A stretch of DNA of 64,000 nucleotides from Pseudomonas laurentiana (GTDB lineage Bacteria; Pseudomonadota; Gammaproteobacteria; Pseudomonadales; Pseudomonadaceae). A program made the translations under genes and the position numbers. The DNA lies in contig NZ_BMQU01000009.1 in NCBI RefSeq assembly GCF_014648275.1, forward strand, positions 124,001 through 188,000, in the 5' to 3' direction. Below are positions 42,868 through 52,579 of this stretch, piece after piece. A model generated the notes under the pieces. That model saw nothing but the letters and a program-made list of their open reading frames with translations, was not told the DNA's origin and did not search any database. Position 1 is the stretch's first letter. Each line of letters starts with the position of its first letter.

Positions 42868-43935
42868 TCATTGAAACGAGGCGCTGTCTACAGCGTGGTA
42901 GACATAGCGCTCATCGGTCATGCGCTTGATTTCTTCGAGGTAGTTCGAGTTCATTACAAACAGGTTTGCGCCATCTGGGAGGCTGTCCAGCACCTCTTGC
43001 GGCGATGAAACGCGCAAACCACTGAGCGGCAGGTAACGCCCCTGCTTGGCCGGGTTGATGTCGACCACATGGTCCACCGCGACGCCAGCGCGCTGCAGGA
43101 ACAGCGAATAGATAACCCCCTTGGACGACGCCCCCCAGATCGCTGCGCGCTGATCGGGAGCGTCCTTGATGATCTGTACCGCCCGCTCAAGGCTGGCGGT
43201 GAACCCCGTCGGCATTTGCAGCAGGGCTGAGCCCGTACGCGGCGCGCGCAAACTGGCAAGATCGGCGACGACATAGAGGTATTGCCCGCCAAACAGATGG
43301 CCGGTTTCGTGAACCGTGCCGAAGAGCCGTCGCAGATCGTCAAGCCGGAAATAATTGACGTGCTCGTAGAACACGTCGAACCATGCATGGTGCTCGACAA
43401 TCCAGTCAAAGCACGGTACTTCGATGTAGATTTTTCCACCCTGGTTGGCGGCGGCAATTTCACTCAGGAATGCCTGCGGATCAGCCATGTGTTCCAGAAC
43501 ATGGCGCAAGACAATACCCTCGGCGGACAGCCCCAACTGACGCGTGAAAGGTGCCTTGATCACATCAGGATTATCGCCCTCGTAGGAAGGGTCGACGCCG
43601 GTGATGGTGTAGCCCCGCTCGCGCAACATCTCCAGGAAGTAACCTTTCCCGCAACCGACCTCAATCAAGCGCTGCCCACTGAAGTGGCGGGCCAGAATCT
43701 GCTCGACATCCCCCAAGTGCTTCTGAAACTGCGTCGAATGCGCCTGCTCGTTCTGGTAGTCCGCATCGTAGATCAGCTTGCTGCCATCAAACGCCTGATT
43801 GAAGATCAGACCGCTCTGCTCATCCTGTACCAGCACGATGTCCGCGTATCCGCTGGCGCGCGCCTCTTCGGCCGTCGCAAAGGTGCGGTTCTGCAAAACG
43901 GGCAAGCCTTGCGCCCGGTATAGCTCATGCGTCAT
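42868..43935 (-). CDS. NDP-hexose C-methyltransferase (TylC3/NovU type)
   Basis: A 355-residue SAM-dependent methyltransferase. Motif I is LIEVGCGKGYFLEMLRERG (about residues 89-107), followed by LRHVLEHMADPQAFLSEI and YIEVPCFDWIVEHHAWFDVFYEHVNYF. The C-terminal Rossmann-like domain with AIWGASSKGVIYSLFL is the Methyltransf_14 type found in sugar C-methyltransferases. The N-terminal zinc-binding cysteines of TylC3-like enzymes are absent; no Cys occurs before residue 90. It overlaps the ketoreductase-like gene by 11 bp. The likely substrate is a CDP-4-keto-6-deoxyhexose, methylated at C-3 or C-5; the position cannot be told from sequence. Confidence 0.82.
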   Translation of the reverse strand: MTHELYRAQGLPVLQNRTFATAEEARASGYADIVLVQDEQSGLIFNQAFDGSKLIYDADYQNEQAHSTQFQKHLGDVEQILARHFSGQRLIEVGCGKGYFLEMLRERGYTITGVDPSYEGDNPDVIKAPFTRQLGLSAEGIVLRHVLEHMADPQAFLSEIAAANQGGKIYIEVPCFDWIVEHHAWFDVFYEHVNYFRLDDLRRLFGTVHETGHLFGGQYLYVVADLASLRAPRTGSALLQMPTGFTASLERAVQIIKDAPDQRAAIWGASSKGVIYSLFLQRAGVAVDHVVDINPAKQGRYLPLSGLRVSSPQEVLDSLPDGANLFVMNSNYLEEIKRMTDERYVYHAVDSASFQ

Positions 43936-44782
43936 GCCGCTCTCCTGTCAGGTCTCGCAAACGCTCGGTCGAGCCCCAGAACGCCATGGGTTCATGATGC
44001 GAATAGGGGTAGTACCCAAGGTTCAAGGTAATCGCCGAATGGCGCTGGCGAACCCGCTGCTCGACCAGTGTGCGAACCGACACGGGCTTGCCACTGCAGC
44101 AGTTGATCACACCGGAAAACGTCCGCTGTTTCAGCACACTCAACAGCAGCCCGGCGGCTTCTTCGATGCTCAGGTAATCACGCAACTGCTCACCCGCCGA
44201 CATGTTGAATTGTTCATCGTTGGCATCGATGGCGCGATCCAGGCCGGCCAATAAGCTATTGGGCGCTTGCCCGGGGCCATGCAGATAGAACAACCGGGCC
44301 CACTGCAGGGTAAAGGGCTGCTCGCCCTGCAAACGTTCCAGGAACAGCCTCAAGGTATGCTTGGCAAGACCGTAGGCCGTGTTGGGTTGCGCTGGGCAGT
44401 GCTCGCTCAACTGGCCGTTCTGCATGCCGTACTCAAAACAGGTGCCCGTCACCAGAACCTGCCGCACCCCCGCCTCGACGACACGCTTGAGAAAGGCGTA
44501 GTCAGCCGGCAAATTGCGTTCGAAATGAAACAGCGCCTGATAGTTCGGCAGGCCAGGCCAGGCCAGGTGGGCAACCGCGTCCACCCCCTCGACCAATGCA
44601 TCGATTGGCAGCGCTGCGGCATGCACGTCGACCGCCATGAACTCGACCTGATCAAACCAGGGCATTTCCCGCGCCAGTTCAAGTCGACGGGCAACAGCCC
44701 GTACCGCAATGCCTTCAGCCAGCAAGGCAGCGACCAGATGTCGCCCTACAAACCCGGTAGCGCCGGTAACCAGCACCTTCAT
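43925..44782 (-). CDS. NAD(P)-dependent sugar epimerase/dehydratase-type reductase
   Basis: A 285-residue extended short-chain dehydrogenase. The Rossmann motif is VLVTGATGFVGRHL at the N-terminus, the catalytic pair is YGLAK (YxxxK), and VTGTCFEYG supplies the Ser/Thr region. In this cluster it most likely reduces the 4-keto group of the methylated hexose, completing the activated sugar; a C-4 epimerase role is possible. MKVLVTGATG is the start, since the upstream extension of 27 residues overlaps the preceding gene. It lies 11 bp after the epimerase gene. Confidence 0.8.
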   Translation of the reverse strand: MKVLVTGATGFVGRHLVAALLAEGIAVRAVARRLELAREMPWFDQVEFMAVDVHAAALPIDALVEGVDAVAHLAWPGLPNYQALFHFERNLPADYAFLKRVVEAGVRQVLVTGTCFEYGMQNGQLSEHCPAQPNTAYGLAKHTLRLFLERLQGEQPFTLQWARLFYLHGPGQAPNSLLAGLDRAIDANDEQFNMSAGEQLRDYLSIEEAAGLLLSVLKQRTFSGVINCCSGKPVSVRTLVEQRVRQRHSAITLNLGYYPYSHHEPMAFWGSTERLRDLTGERHDA

Positions 44783-44793
44783 CGGCCGCTGGC

Positions 44794-45354
44794 TCACACG
44801 CGCACACCCGCAAAATCGGCATCGAGCAACGGATGCACCGCATCCTTGGCGGAGAGATTGCACACGGGCAACGGCCAGGAAATAGCCAAAGCAGGATCAC
44901 TCACCAACAACCCGGCCTCATGCGCTGGCGCATAGTCGGCATCCGTGAAGTAGAGCACTTCAGCCTCATCACTGAGTGCCTGAAAACCATGGGCAAAACC
45001 CGCTGGAATCAACAGGCTCCGACCATCGTCGGCGACCAGCTCCTCAGCATGCCATTGGAGGAACGTTGGCGAATCAGGGCGCAGATCGACAGCCACATCC
45101 CAGATAGCACCACGCACACAGGTGATCAATTTCGCTTCGGCGTAGCCCGCCTGCTGGTAATGCAGACCACGCACACTGCCCTTGCCGAGGGTACGTGAAT
45201 GGTTGATCTGGCGAATCTCGAAGGATCGGCCCTGCACACTGAGCCGGCTCTGGCAAAACAAGCGGGCGAAGCGGCCACGATGGTCATGGAAGACTTTTTG
45301 CTGGATCAGGCAAAGCCCTTCAAGCGCTAGCGGCTGCAGATCAAAGTCACTCAT
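44794..45354 (-). CDS. rfbC: RfbC-like NDP-4-keto-6-deoxyhexose 3,5-epimerase
   Basis: A 186-residue cupin of the dTDP-4-dehydrorhamnose 3,5-epimerase family. Active-site elements are visible: FHDHRGRFARLF, the catalytic His in VRGLHYQ, IPAGFAHGFQAL and the Tyr of VLYFTDADYAP. With RfbF and RfbG as neighbours, the substrate is probably CDP-4-keto-6-deoxyglucose, epimerised at C-3, C-5 or both, rather than the dTDP-sugar. Its ATG overlaps the rfbG stop (ATGA). No rmlA, rmlB or rmlD is present in the window. Confidence 0.87.
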   Translation of the reverse strand: MSDFDLQPLALEGLCLIQQKVFHDHRGRFARLFCQSRLSVQGRSFEIRQINHSRTLGKGSVRGLHYQQAGYAEAKLITCVRGAIWDVAVDLRPDSPTFLQWHAEELVADDGRSLLIPAGFAHGFQALSDEAEVLYFTDADYAPAHEAGLLVSDPALAISWPLPVCNLSAKDAVHPLLDADFAGVRV

Positions 45355-46433
45355 GACCAGTCCTTGTAAAGGTTCAGTTGATAAAGCGTTACCGCACGCA
45401 TGTCCTTGCCCGCCTGCCAGGCCATATGCCAACCCACGGTCTGCTCCAGGCACTGCTGCAACGACCAGCGTGGCTGCCAACCAAGCAACTGCCGAGCGCG
45501 GCTGCTGTCCAGGCGCAGCAGGCCGGCTTCGTGCATGTCGCTGGGCTCAACGCGCAAACCCGGCGCCTGTGGCCACTGACTGGCAAGCGAGGCAATCACC
45601 TCACCCACACTGCACATGTCGGCGTCATCAGGCCCAAAGTTCCACGCGCCGGCAAACACCGGCCCCTGCTCATAAAGCGCAGCCGCCAATTGCAGGTAAC
45701 CCGCCAGGGGCTCCAGCGCGTGCTGCCAGGGCCTGACGGCCTTGGGATAACGCAGCGTCACCGGTTCATCGGCCGACCAGGCCTTGAGCACGTCCGGGAT
45801 CAGGCGCTCGGCAGAAAAATCGCCACCACCCAACACGTTCCCGGCACGCGCGGTCGCCAGGGCCAAGCCATGCTCGGCATACTGCTGTGGATTGAAGAAT
45901 GATGCCCCATAGGACTGCGCCAGAATCTCGCAACACGCCTTGCTGCTGCTGTAGGGGTCATGCCCCCCCAACGCTTCATCTTCACGATAGGGCCACAACC
46001 ACTCCCGATTGGCATAGACCTTGTCGGTGGTCACCAGCACGCATGCACGTACGCCACCGACCTGCCGAATCGCTTCCAGCAGATTCAGGGTACCCATGAC
46101 ATTGCTTGAGTACGTACCCAACGGATCGCGGTAACTTTCACGCACCAGGGGCTGTGCCGCCAAGTGCAAGACGATCTCGGGCTGTACTTCGGCCAGCAGC
46201 TCCAGCAGCACGCCCAGATCGCGCACATCGCCACGGCGATCATCAATCCCCTCGGCCACCCTTGCCAGCGCAAACAGGCTGGGCTCGGTGGCCGGGTCAA
46301 GGGCAAAGCCTGTGACCTGGGCACCCATGCTCTGTAACCAAAGCGTCAACCAGCTGCCTTTGAAACCCGTGTGGCCGGTAAGCAGCACACGCTTACCTTC
46401 CCAGAACGCACGGCTTAGTCCCATTGTTTCCAT
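45351..46433 (-). CDS. rfbG: RfbG CDP-glucose 4,6-dehydratase
   Basis: A 360-residue extended SDR. The NAD-binding motif [19 protein letters not shown] is specific to CDP-glucose dehydratases; [13 protein letters not shown] and [11 protein letters not shown] carry the catalytic Thr-Asp-Lys and YxxxK residues, and [14 protein letters not shown] is also typical. It converts CDP-D-glucose to CDP-4-keto-6-deoxy-D-glucose. The ATG at 46433 lies after GGGGAGG, with a 19-bp overlap with rfbF. This product is the branch point for the modifying enzymes that follow. Confidence 0.94.
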   Translation of the reverse strand: METMGLSRAFWEGKRVLLTGHTGFKGSWLTLWLQSMGAQVTGFALDPATEPSLFALARVAEGIDDRRGDVRDLGVLLELLAEVQPEIVLHLAAQPLVRESYRDPLGTYSSNVMGTLNLLEAIRQVGGVRACVLVTTDKVYANREWLWPYREDEALGGHDPYSSSKACCEILAQSYGASFFNPQQYAEHGLALATARAGNVLGGGDFSAERLIPDVLKAWSADEPVTLRYPKAVRPWQHALEPLAGYLQLAAALYEQGPVFAGAWNFGPDDADMCSVGEVIASLASQWPQAPGLRVEPSDMHEAGLLRLDSSRARQLLGWQPRWSLQQCLEQTVGWHMAWQAGKDMRAVTLYQLNLYKDWS

Positions 46434-47188
46434 GGGGCCTCCCCGCTCTGCCAGAGGTGCTCCAGGTGATTCTTGTCACGCAGTGTATCCATCGGCTGCC
46501 AGAAACCATCATGCTGGAAAGCATGCAGTTGCCCTTCACTGGCCAGGCGACTGAGGGGTTCGGCTTCCCAGGAGGTTGCATCACCCGCAATGTAAGGCAG
46601 TACCTTGGGGGATAGAACGAAGAACCCGCCATTGATCCAGCCGCCATCGCCACGCGGTTTCTCAGTGAAACCCAGCACTTGATTGCCCTCGCGCTGCAAC
46701 GCGCCATAACGACCTGGCGGCTGAACAGCGGTCACGGTTGCCAGCTTGCCATGGGACAGGTGGAAATCGACCAGCGCACCGATGTTCAGGTCAGAGACAC
46801 CATCGCCGTAGGTAAAGCAGAAGGCTTGTTCGTCCTCAAGGTAACGCCCGGCACGGCGCAAACGGCCACCGGTCATTGTCTCCTCGCCGGTGTCCACCAG
46901 CGTAACGCGCCACGGCTCGCTGTAGTTCTGATGAACGTCCATGCGGTTGTTGCGCATGTCGAAGGTGACATCGGAGGTGTGCAGAAAGTAGTTGGCGAAA
47001 AAATCCTTGATCGCATAACCCTTGTAGCCCAGGCAAATCACGAAGTCGTGAATGCCGTGCGCAGAGTACTGCTTCATGATGTGCCAAAGAATTGGCTTAC
47101 CACCGATCTCGATCATCGGTTTAGGTTTGAGGTGCGACTCTTCGCTGATCCGCGTGCCGAGACCACCCGCCAAAATGACTGCCTTCAT
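46415..47188 (-). CDS. rfbF: RfbF glucose-1-phosphate cytidylyltransferase
   Basis: A 257-residue nucleotidyltransferase. The signature [17 protein letters not shown] followed by [18 protein letters not shown] starts the protein; [17 protein letters not shown] holds the metal-binding Asp, and [13 protein letters not shown] and [12 protein letters not shown] are family motifs. It makes CDP-glucose from CTP and glucose-1-phosphate. MKAVILAGG is the start, after GAGGAAA. A 147-bp gap upstream holds an 8-bp hairpin and no recognised promoter. Confidence 0.95.
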   Translation of the reverse strand: MKAVILAGGLGTRISEESHLKPKPMIEIGGKPILWHIMKQYSAHGIHDFVICLGYKGYAIKDFFANYFLHTSDVTFDMRNNRMDVHQNYSEPWRVTLVDTGEETMTGGRLRRAGRYLEDEQAFCFTYGDGVSDLNIGALVDFHLSHGKLATVTAVQPPGRYGALQREGNQVLGFTEKPRGDGGWINGGFFVLSPKVLPYIAGDATSWEAEPLSRLASEGQLHAFQHDGFWQPMDTLRDKNHLEHLWQSGEAPWKQWD

Positions 47189-47293
47189 CGGTTTCCTCAT
47201 GTTCTTCGCACGGCCCATCCAGGCCAGAGTGAAGGATTTATGGCGATATGAAGGAGGACTTGCAGGAAGTGCGCCAAGTACGCGGCAGGTGTC

Positions 47294-47316
47294 AGCGGCG
47301 CGCTTGCAGCGCCGCT
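47294..47316. repeat. Hairpin between the large glycosyltransferase and rfbF
   Basis: agcggcgc and gcgccgct pair perfectly (8 bp) around a 7-base loop, 20 bp after the glycosyltransferase stop. There is no T run on the minus strand. It may set the ratio of upstream to downstream expression. Confidence 0.45.
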
Positions 47317-47335
47317 ACAGGGAAGGTGTGCAGGA

Positions 47336-50300
47336 TCAGTCGGCCAACCAGCCCCACACCCAGTGCTGCAGGTTGTCCGCACGCAATACAAAGTCGCGCA
47401 GCACCGCTTCACGCAACTCATCGCCCATGCGATAGCTGGCGGCCGGGTCAGCCAGGTGCATACGGATCGCCTGCAGCCACTCCTGGGTAGAGTTGCTGCG
47501 AACCCGTGTGCAAGGCAAGTATCCCCGGTAGGCCTCGGTATCGGTACAGACCACCGGATAACCACAGGCGCCATACTCCAGCAGACGCAGGTTGCTCTTG
47601 CAGTCGTTGAAGATATGGAACTCCAACGGTGCCAGGGCCAGGTCCAGGTCCAGGCTGGCCAGCTTCGCTGGGTAGTTTTCCAACGAAACGACGGGATGAT
47701 ACTCATGGATGTAGGGCTTAAGGTTCTCCGGGCACATGCCAAAGAACACCCACTCCACCTCATTGGCCAGCTCGCGGACCACCTCGGCAATGATTTCCAG
47801 GTCGCCGCTATGGCTGGTACCCCCCCCCCAACCCACCCGTGGCTTGTTCGACGTGCCACGCTTGCTGTTCAGGCCCAGCCACAAATGCGGCGCCAGCATG
47901 TTCGGCACCACGCGAATATCTCGGTGCATACTGGAAAGTGCATTGGCCAGGGCGTCCGTGGTGACCACGACGCGATCACACAAACCTATGCCTCGGCGCA
48001 GATGCTGCTCAGTATCACGCGGTTTGTTACGCGCATGGATATTTTTCTTCGGCGCCTCCAGGACGTAGTCGTCGATCTCGTAGATCCGGCGTGCCGAAGC
48101 GATATTCTTGACCCGCTCGATGTCATTGACACTTTCCGAGGAGTGGCGAAGCTGGATGATCACCACATCCGGATTCATCCGCGCGATTTCGACCGAAGGC
48201 GGGACCTCAAAGCTGATTCGCCCGAACACACGCCCTGCGGCTTCAAGCTCACGCAGCGGCTGATTCACACGATAATGACCCACTGCGGTGTTGTTGACCG
48301 GCAACGCCAGAATGGAAGGCAGCGTGCGCAGAACCAGAGGGTTCCAACTGTCACGCAAGCTGGGCTCCAACGTAAACGCCGAACGGGTCAGACTCAGGCT
48401 AGGGTTGTAGGCTGGGTCACGGATTACACTGGGTAGCCAGCGCTGGATCAGCGCTTCCTGCTCTGGCTTTCCAGCCACCTCCCCCAAGTAGCACGGCTTG
48501 TCTTCACGCGTCTGAACGACGGTTGCATAGGGCGTTCCGACCACGAGGTAACCCGCCTGGCCGACCCGCAAACACAAATCAATGTCGGCCAGGCTCTGGG
48601 CAAACGTCGCCTCATCGAAACCACCCAGATCCTTGAAAACCTGAGTGCGTATCATCAGGCAACTTCCGCTCACCGCACTCCAGTTCTGAGCCACCTGAAG
48701 ACGCTGCATGTACCCCCGCGCATCCGAAAGCTCGCCAGCAAATGCAGGCCCCGCCGCACCACCCAAGCCGAGGATGACGCCGGTATTGGCAACCTTACCC
48801 TTGGGATCAACGAGGCGTGCGCCAACGACACCCACTTCCGGTCGCTGCGCGTGGTTAAGCAGCTCAGCCAGCCATTGAGCCTGACAAACCAGGTTATCAG
48901 CTGCAAAGAACAGCAAGTACTCGCCCCGCGCCTGCTCGGCAGCAAGGTTGTTGATGGCCGCTACACCAGCACCTTGCGGTGCCTCCAGCACGCGCAAGAG
49001 GCCACCGCCCATCTGCGCCATCGCGTCGAGCCAGTCACGCATGCCAGCATTGCATTCCGGCCTGCCGACAATCAGCAGCTCGTATTGGCTGTATGTGGTG
49101 CTCTCCAGCACCCCCTCAACACAGCGCTGAATGGCTGATACGTCATCACCCGCGACGATGATGAGCGAGACCAGCGGCTGTTCCGCATGCAGGTACTCAA
49201 CGCGATTGAGCAATGGCAACGCGTCATGATGAATCCGATACTCGACCCCCAATCGGTTCAAGTGCGCAGCGAGTAGCGCACTGCTCTGCTCGATCACCGA
49301 TGGCAACGACAGCCACTGGGTGTAGGAGAATGCAGACTCCACCTGAATCTCGGCAATATGCTCGATTGCAGACAGGCCACTGGACTCTGCAATACGCCAG
49401 ACCATGTCATGGGGCGCAAGCTCACCCAGTGACGACTCGAAACCACCCAGGGCAAGCACCTGTTGGCGCTGGAACGCCAAGGTTCGACCCACATAGGGGT
49501 AGGCGCGCATCAAATCGAGGTTGAAGTCGGGCTTGAACACCGGGTCACAGGACTCGCCGTCCCACACGGCACCTTCATCGCTGTAGGCGCAACGCATACC
49601 GGGTGTTGCAGCAATGCGCTCGGCAAGCAGCAGCAACGCCGACTCACTCAACCGGTCACCAGCCCGCAGCAGGTAGATCCAGTCCACCCCTTCCAGCGCC
49701 GGCATCGCACTGTTGACCTGCGCCGCCCAGTTCTCAGCGAGCGGCAAATGCACAACATGCGGCTCGACCACACACTCGGCATTGGAAAGCAACAACACCG
49801 CCGTCGGCGCGTAAAGTTGAGCGGCCAGGCTATCGAGCGTGACCTTCAGTGCAGCCTTATCCTGCTCTGGGTCGACAATAACCGGAACGATTTTCGGCTG
49901 CGAAGGCCATTTGAACACCTGCTCGCACACCATCCGCCGCTGAACTTCCGAGAACCGTCGTGCCGCAAGCCATTGGCGGTAAAACTCGGCATAACTTTCA
50001 CAATTGCTCCCCACACGCCCCTGAATCACGGTGTGCCAGTTACTCAGCGCACGTACCAGGTATAACTCTTTCCAGTCGCGACCTGACTCATTGGCATCGG
50101 CCAGCTCGACATAGCGAACCCAACCACGGACAGGCGCATCGTCACAAGTGCGGGCGGCTAGCATCTGACGCAACCAGTTCCGCTCGCTTTTTGCAGCTCG
50201 GATGATTTCAGGCTGCTTGCTCAGGCGCTCCGGGTGCAGCCGCTCAACACTCAGTACATGGGTTAGCAGCGTCATATTGCCTCGACGCAATAGGCACATG

Positions 50301-50905
50301 AACAGCGCTTGCTCGATCAATGTGACAAAGCCTACACCTGTTGTAGTCAACGCCCGTAGCATCTCTTGAACATCCTGGGTTCGCATCAGGGAAGATGAGA
50401 AGTTGCCCAGAAAATTGACATCCAATACATCGAGAACGGTCAGCAGGTCTTCGCCCTTGAACACTGAATCAATCGAGGTAAACGGGCAATTGTCACCTCG
50501 CACAGGCAACACAAAATCATCGGTATCGACCTGCAAGCGATAGGCTTGAACAAGATTGACCTCAGGATGCTGGATGAGCACCTGTGCTTGCAGTTCGATA
50601 CACCGGGCAAACAGTCGGTCATCGTCACAGAGAACCTTGATGTACTCGCCTTGCGCCTCCTCGACACAGCGCAATAAATTGCGCTGGAAACCGAGCCGTT
50701 TTGGGTTGCGCAAGTACCGAATACGGGCGTTGCCCTGCCCCTCAAGGGAACCGGTGATCTGCTCGATATCCTCATCACGACTGTCATCACAGACAACGAT
50801 TTCAAGGTTTTCGTAGGTCTGGCCCAAGGCGCTCCGCAAGGTCATGGAGAAAAAGCGCGCGCTGAAGGCTGGGATAACGATGCTGACGAGGGGGGCTGTA
50901 ATCAC
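47336..50905 (-). CDS. Giant multi-domain flagellin glycosyltransferase (Fgt1-like)
   Basis: A 1189-residue protein with at least four modules: a GT2 domain at about 1-230 (LVSIVIPAFSARFFSMTLRSAL, EIVVCDDS, KVLCDDDRLF); a GT2-like domain at about 335-560 (IYLLRAGDRLSESALLLL, AYSDEGAVWDG); another at about 575-800 (LVSLIIVAGDDVSAIQRCV); and a GT-B (GT1/GT4-like) domain at about 860-1189 (VVPNMLAPHLWLG, RVGWGGGTSHSGDLEII, LLEYGACGYPVVCTDTEAY). P. syringae fgt1, next to flgL, has similar size and position and adds the first sugars to flagellin. The GTG start at 50905 is weakly supported; it follows the flgL terminator, so the island may depend on partial read-through. Confidence 0.86.
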   Translation of the reverse strand: MITAPLVSIVIPAFSARFFSMTLRSALGQTYENLEIVVCDDSRDEDIEQITGSLEGQGNARIRYLRNPKRLGFQRNLLRCVEEAQGEYIKVLCDDDRLFARCIELQAQVLIQHPEVNLVQAYRLQVDTDDFVLPVRGDNCPFTSIDSVFKGEDLLTVLDVLDVNFLGNFSSSLMRTQDVQEMLRALTTTGVGFVTLIEQALFMCLLRRGNMTLLTHVLSVERLHPERLSKQPEIIRAAKSERNWLRQMLAARTCDDAPVRGWVRYVELADANESGRDWKELYLVRALSNWHTVIQGRVGSNCESYAEFYRQWLAARRFSEVQRRMVCEQVFKWPSQPKIVPVIVDPEQDKAALKVTLDSLAAQLYAPTAVLLLSNAECVVEPHVVHLPLAENWAAQVNSAMPALEGVDWIYLLRAGDRLSESALLLLAERIAATPGMRCAYSDEGAVWDGESCDPVFKPDFNLDLMRAYPYVGRTLAFQRQQVLALGGFESSLGELAPHDMVWRIAESSGLSAIEHIAEIQVESAFSYTQWLSLPSVIEQSSALLAAHLNRLGVEYRIHHDALPLLNRVEYLHAEQPLVSLIIVAGDDVSAIQRCVEGVLESTTYSQYELLIVGRPECNAGMRDWLDAMAQMGGGLLRVLEAPQGAGVAAINNLAAEQARGEYLLFFAADNLVCQAQWLAELLNHAQRPEVGVVGARLVDPKGKVANTGVILGLGGAAGPAFAGELSDARGYMQRLQVAQNWSAVSGSCLMIRTQVFKDLGGFDEATFAQSLADIDLCLRVGQAGYLVVGTPYATVVQTREDKPCYLGEVAGKPEQEALIQRWLPSVIRDPAYNPSLSLTRSAFTLEPSLRDSWNPLVLRTLPSILALPVNNTAVGHYRVNQPLRELEAAGRVFGRISFEVPPSVEIARMNPDVVIIQLRHSSESVNDIERVKNIASARRIYEIDDYVLEAPKKNIHARNKPRDTEQHLRRGIGLCDRVVVTTDALANALSSMHRDIRVVPNMLAPHLWLGLNSKRGTSNKPRVGWGGGTSHSGDLEIIAEVVRELANEVEWVFFGMCPENLKPYIHEYHPVVSLENYPAKLASLDLDLALAPLEFHIFNDCKSNLRLLEYGACGYPVVCTDTEAYRGYLPCTRVRSNSTQEWLQAIRMHLADPAASYRMGDELREAVLRDFVLRADNLQHWVWGWLAD

Positions 50906-50919
50906 GGCGGAACACTCTC

Positions 50920-50957
50920 AAACAAAGGGCGCCAGCCATTACCTGGCGAGGCGCCCT
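50920..50957 (-). terminator. Terminator after flgL
   Basis: On the minus strand an 8-bp stem (AGGGCGCC / GGCGCCCT) with an inner CGCCAG/CTGGC pairing is followed by TTGTTTG. It starts about 40 bp after the flgL stop; the T run is imperfect, so some read-through into the glycosylation genes is plausible. Confidence 0.7.
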
Positions 50958-50997
50958 AGAAGCAGGAACAAATCCCGGCCCCTCAGGACCAGGAAAC

Positions 50998-52566
50998 TCA
51001 GAGCTGATTGAACAGGCTCAACGACGATATCTTGCTGAACGCGAGCTGAGAGGCCTGCAGCATGGTCTGCTGCAAGTTCAGACGAATCAGCACTTCAGCC
51101 GGGTCTGCATCACGTATCGAGCTCTGAGTCTTGGTGTTGGCCATCTTCAGGCTTTCATTGGTTTCAGCCTGAACATCCAGTGCCGCACCGCGGGCGCCAA
51201 TGTCACTTATGGCCGAAGAAACCTGATTCAAGCCACTGGCAACGTTACCAATAGCCGAATCCAGTGCAGCCAGGAATTGCTGCTTGGCCAGCGGATCGTT
51301 ATCGACTGGCAAGGCCAATGCCGTGCGCAACTGACCAATAGTGTCGAGGATGTTCTGGGTCTGATGGGTATCGACCTGAATGGAGAACTGATCACCTGTT
51401 GCGGGCGCACCGGCCAGGTCAAAGGTCACCCCTGCCGCCGTGGCGGTGGTGCCACTGAGCGTACCGGTCGACACCGGTTTGCTGTTGGCGGTAAGCGGCT
51501 GCGCATACAGTTCAAAGTCAGTGGCGCTGGTGAACTTCAGAATGGCGCCGCCACCCGGAAAGGCACTGTTGTAAGCCGTAGCATCGGCGATGGAGGCATT
51601 GGTGACCTGCGACGAAGAGCTGTTGCCTGGGCTGCGCGAACCAGAAATGGAGTCGGGTTTGGCCGCCAGTGTGAAGGTGTGCCCCGCAATCGCCGCGTCC
51701 GGGTTGGCGTTATCGCCCGGCTGGAAGTTAATCGCCAGGCGCATATCAACACCACGGAAGCCGATCATCTTGTTGCTGGAGGCTGGATCAAACGTGCCGC
51801 CTTGCGTGGCTTCCAGCGTGACGTCGTTGTTGGACGCATCGGTGATCTTGAACTGTGTGCTGCTGAGGAAGGTGATGGTATAGGGCTCACCGCTGCGGAA
51901 GCGGTCATTGTACGTCGCACTGCCAGACACCTGACCGTTGGACAACTGAACCCGCCCATCATCAACAGCAGGCGAAATCAGGTTCGTCTCACTACGACTG
52001 GTATTGAGTGCCTGCTCAAACACGGCATAACCACTTTCATTGGTCGCCATTGTGAGCATGTCACCCACCTGCAAGTTCAAGGTGCCCTGGTCACCCTGAT
52101 AGGTGTAGGTGCCATCCGAATTGCGCACATACGGCTGGGTATCGCCTCGCGAACCGGAGAACAGGTATTTACCGTTCTCGTCACGGCTGTTCATCAGCGA
52201 ATAGAGTTGCTCTTCAAGCTGCCCCAGCTCCTGGGCGTTGGCCTTGCGATCGGCGTCAGTGAAGCCGGCGTTACCGGAACTGATAGTCAGTTCGTTGACC
52301 CGCTGCAAAATCGCGCTGATGCCGTTAAGTACACCCTCAGAGGCGCCCAGCGAGTTACGCACGTTGGTCGTATTATCGCCGTACTGGCCCAACAGGTTGC
52401 TTTGCTGCTCCAGCTGCAACAGCCGCGCTGCGCCGACCGGGTCATCCGCTGCGGTCCGTATACGCAAGTTGTCACTGACCTGCTCGCCCGATCTCACCGC
52501 ATTGGCGAAATTGCGCTGATAGGTTGAAGTGCTGCTTTCGTAATACTGGGAAGTAGAAATACGCAC
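50998..52566 (-). CDS. flgL: FlgL hook-filament junction protein
   Basis: A 522-residue HAP3. The N-terminus (MRISTSQYYESSTSTYQRNFAN) and C-terminus (LQQTMLQASQLAFSKISSLSLFNQL) carry the flagellin-like D0/D1 coiled coils; the Ser/Thr/Gly-rich middle is large, making the protein longer than the roughly 440 residues of P. aeruginosa. It joins hook and filament with FlgK. It starts 13 bp after flgK. The extra middle region is surface-exposed and could itself be modified, though nothing shows this. Confidence 0.96.
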   Translation of the reverse strand: MRISTSQYYESSTSTYQRNFANAVRSGEQVSDNLRIRTAADDPVGAARLLQLEQQSNLLGQYGDNTTNVRNSLGASEGVLNGISAILQRVNELTISSGNAGFTDADRKANAQELGQLEEQLYSLMNSRDENGKYLFSGSRGDTQPYVRNSDGTYTYQGDQGTLNLQVGDMLTMATNESGYAVFEQALNTSRSETNLISPAVDDGRVQLSNGQVSGSATYNDRFRSGEPYTITFLSSTQFKITDASNNDVTLEATQGGTFDPASSNKMIGFRGVDMRLAINFQPGDNANPDAAIAGHTFTLAAKPDSISGSRSPGNSSSSQVTNASIADATAYNSAFPGGGAILKFTSATDFELYAQPLTANSKPVSTGTLSGTTATAAGVTFDLAGAPATGDQFSIQVDTHQTQNILDTIGQLRTALALPVDNDPLAKQQFLAALDSAIGNVASGLNQVSSAISDIGARGAALDVQAETNESLKMANTKTQSSIRDADPAEVLIRLNLQQTMLQASQLAFSKISSLSLFNQL

Positions 52567-52579
52567 GGTCTACGACTCC

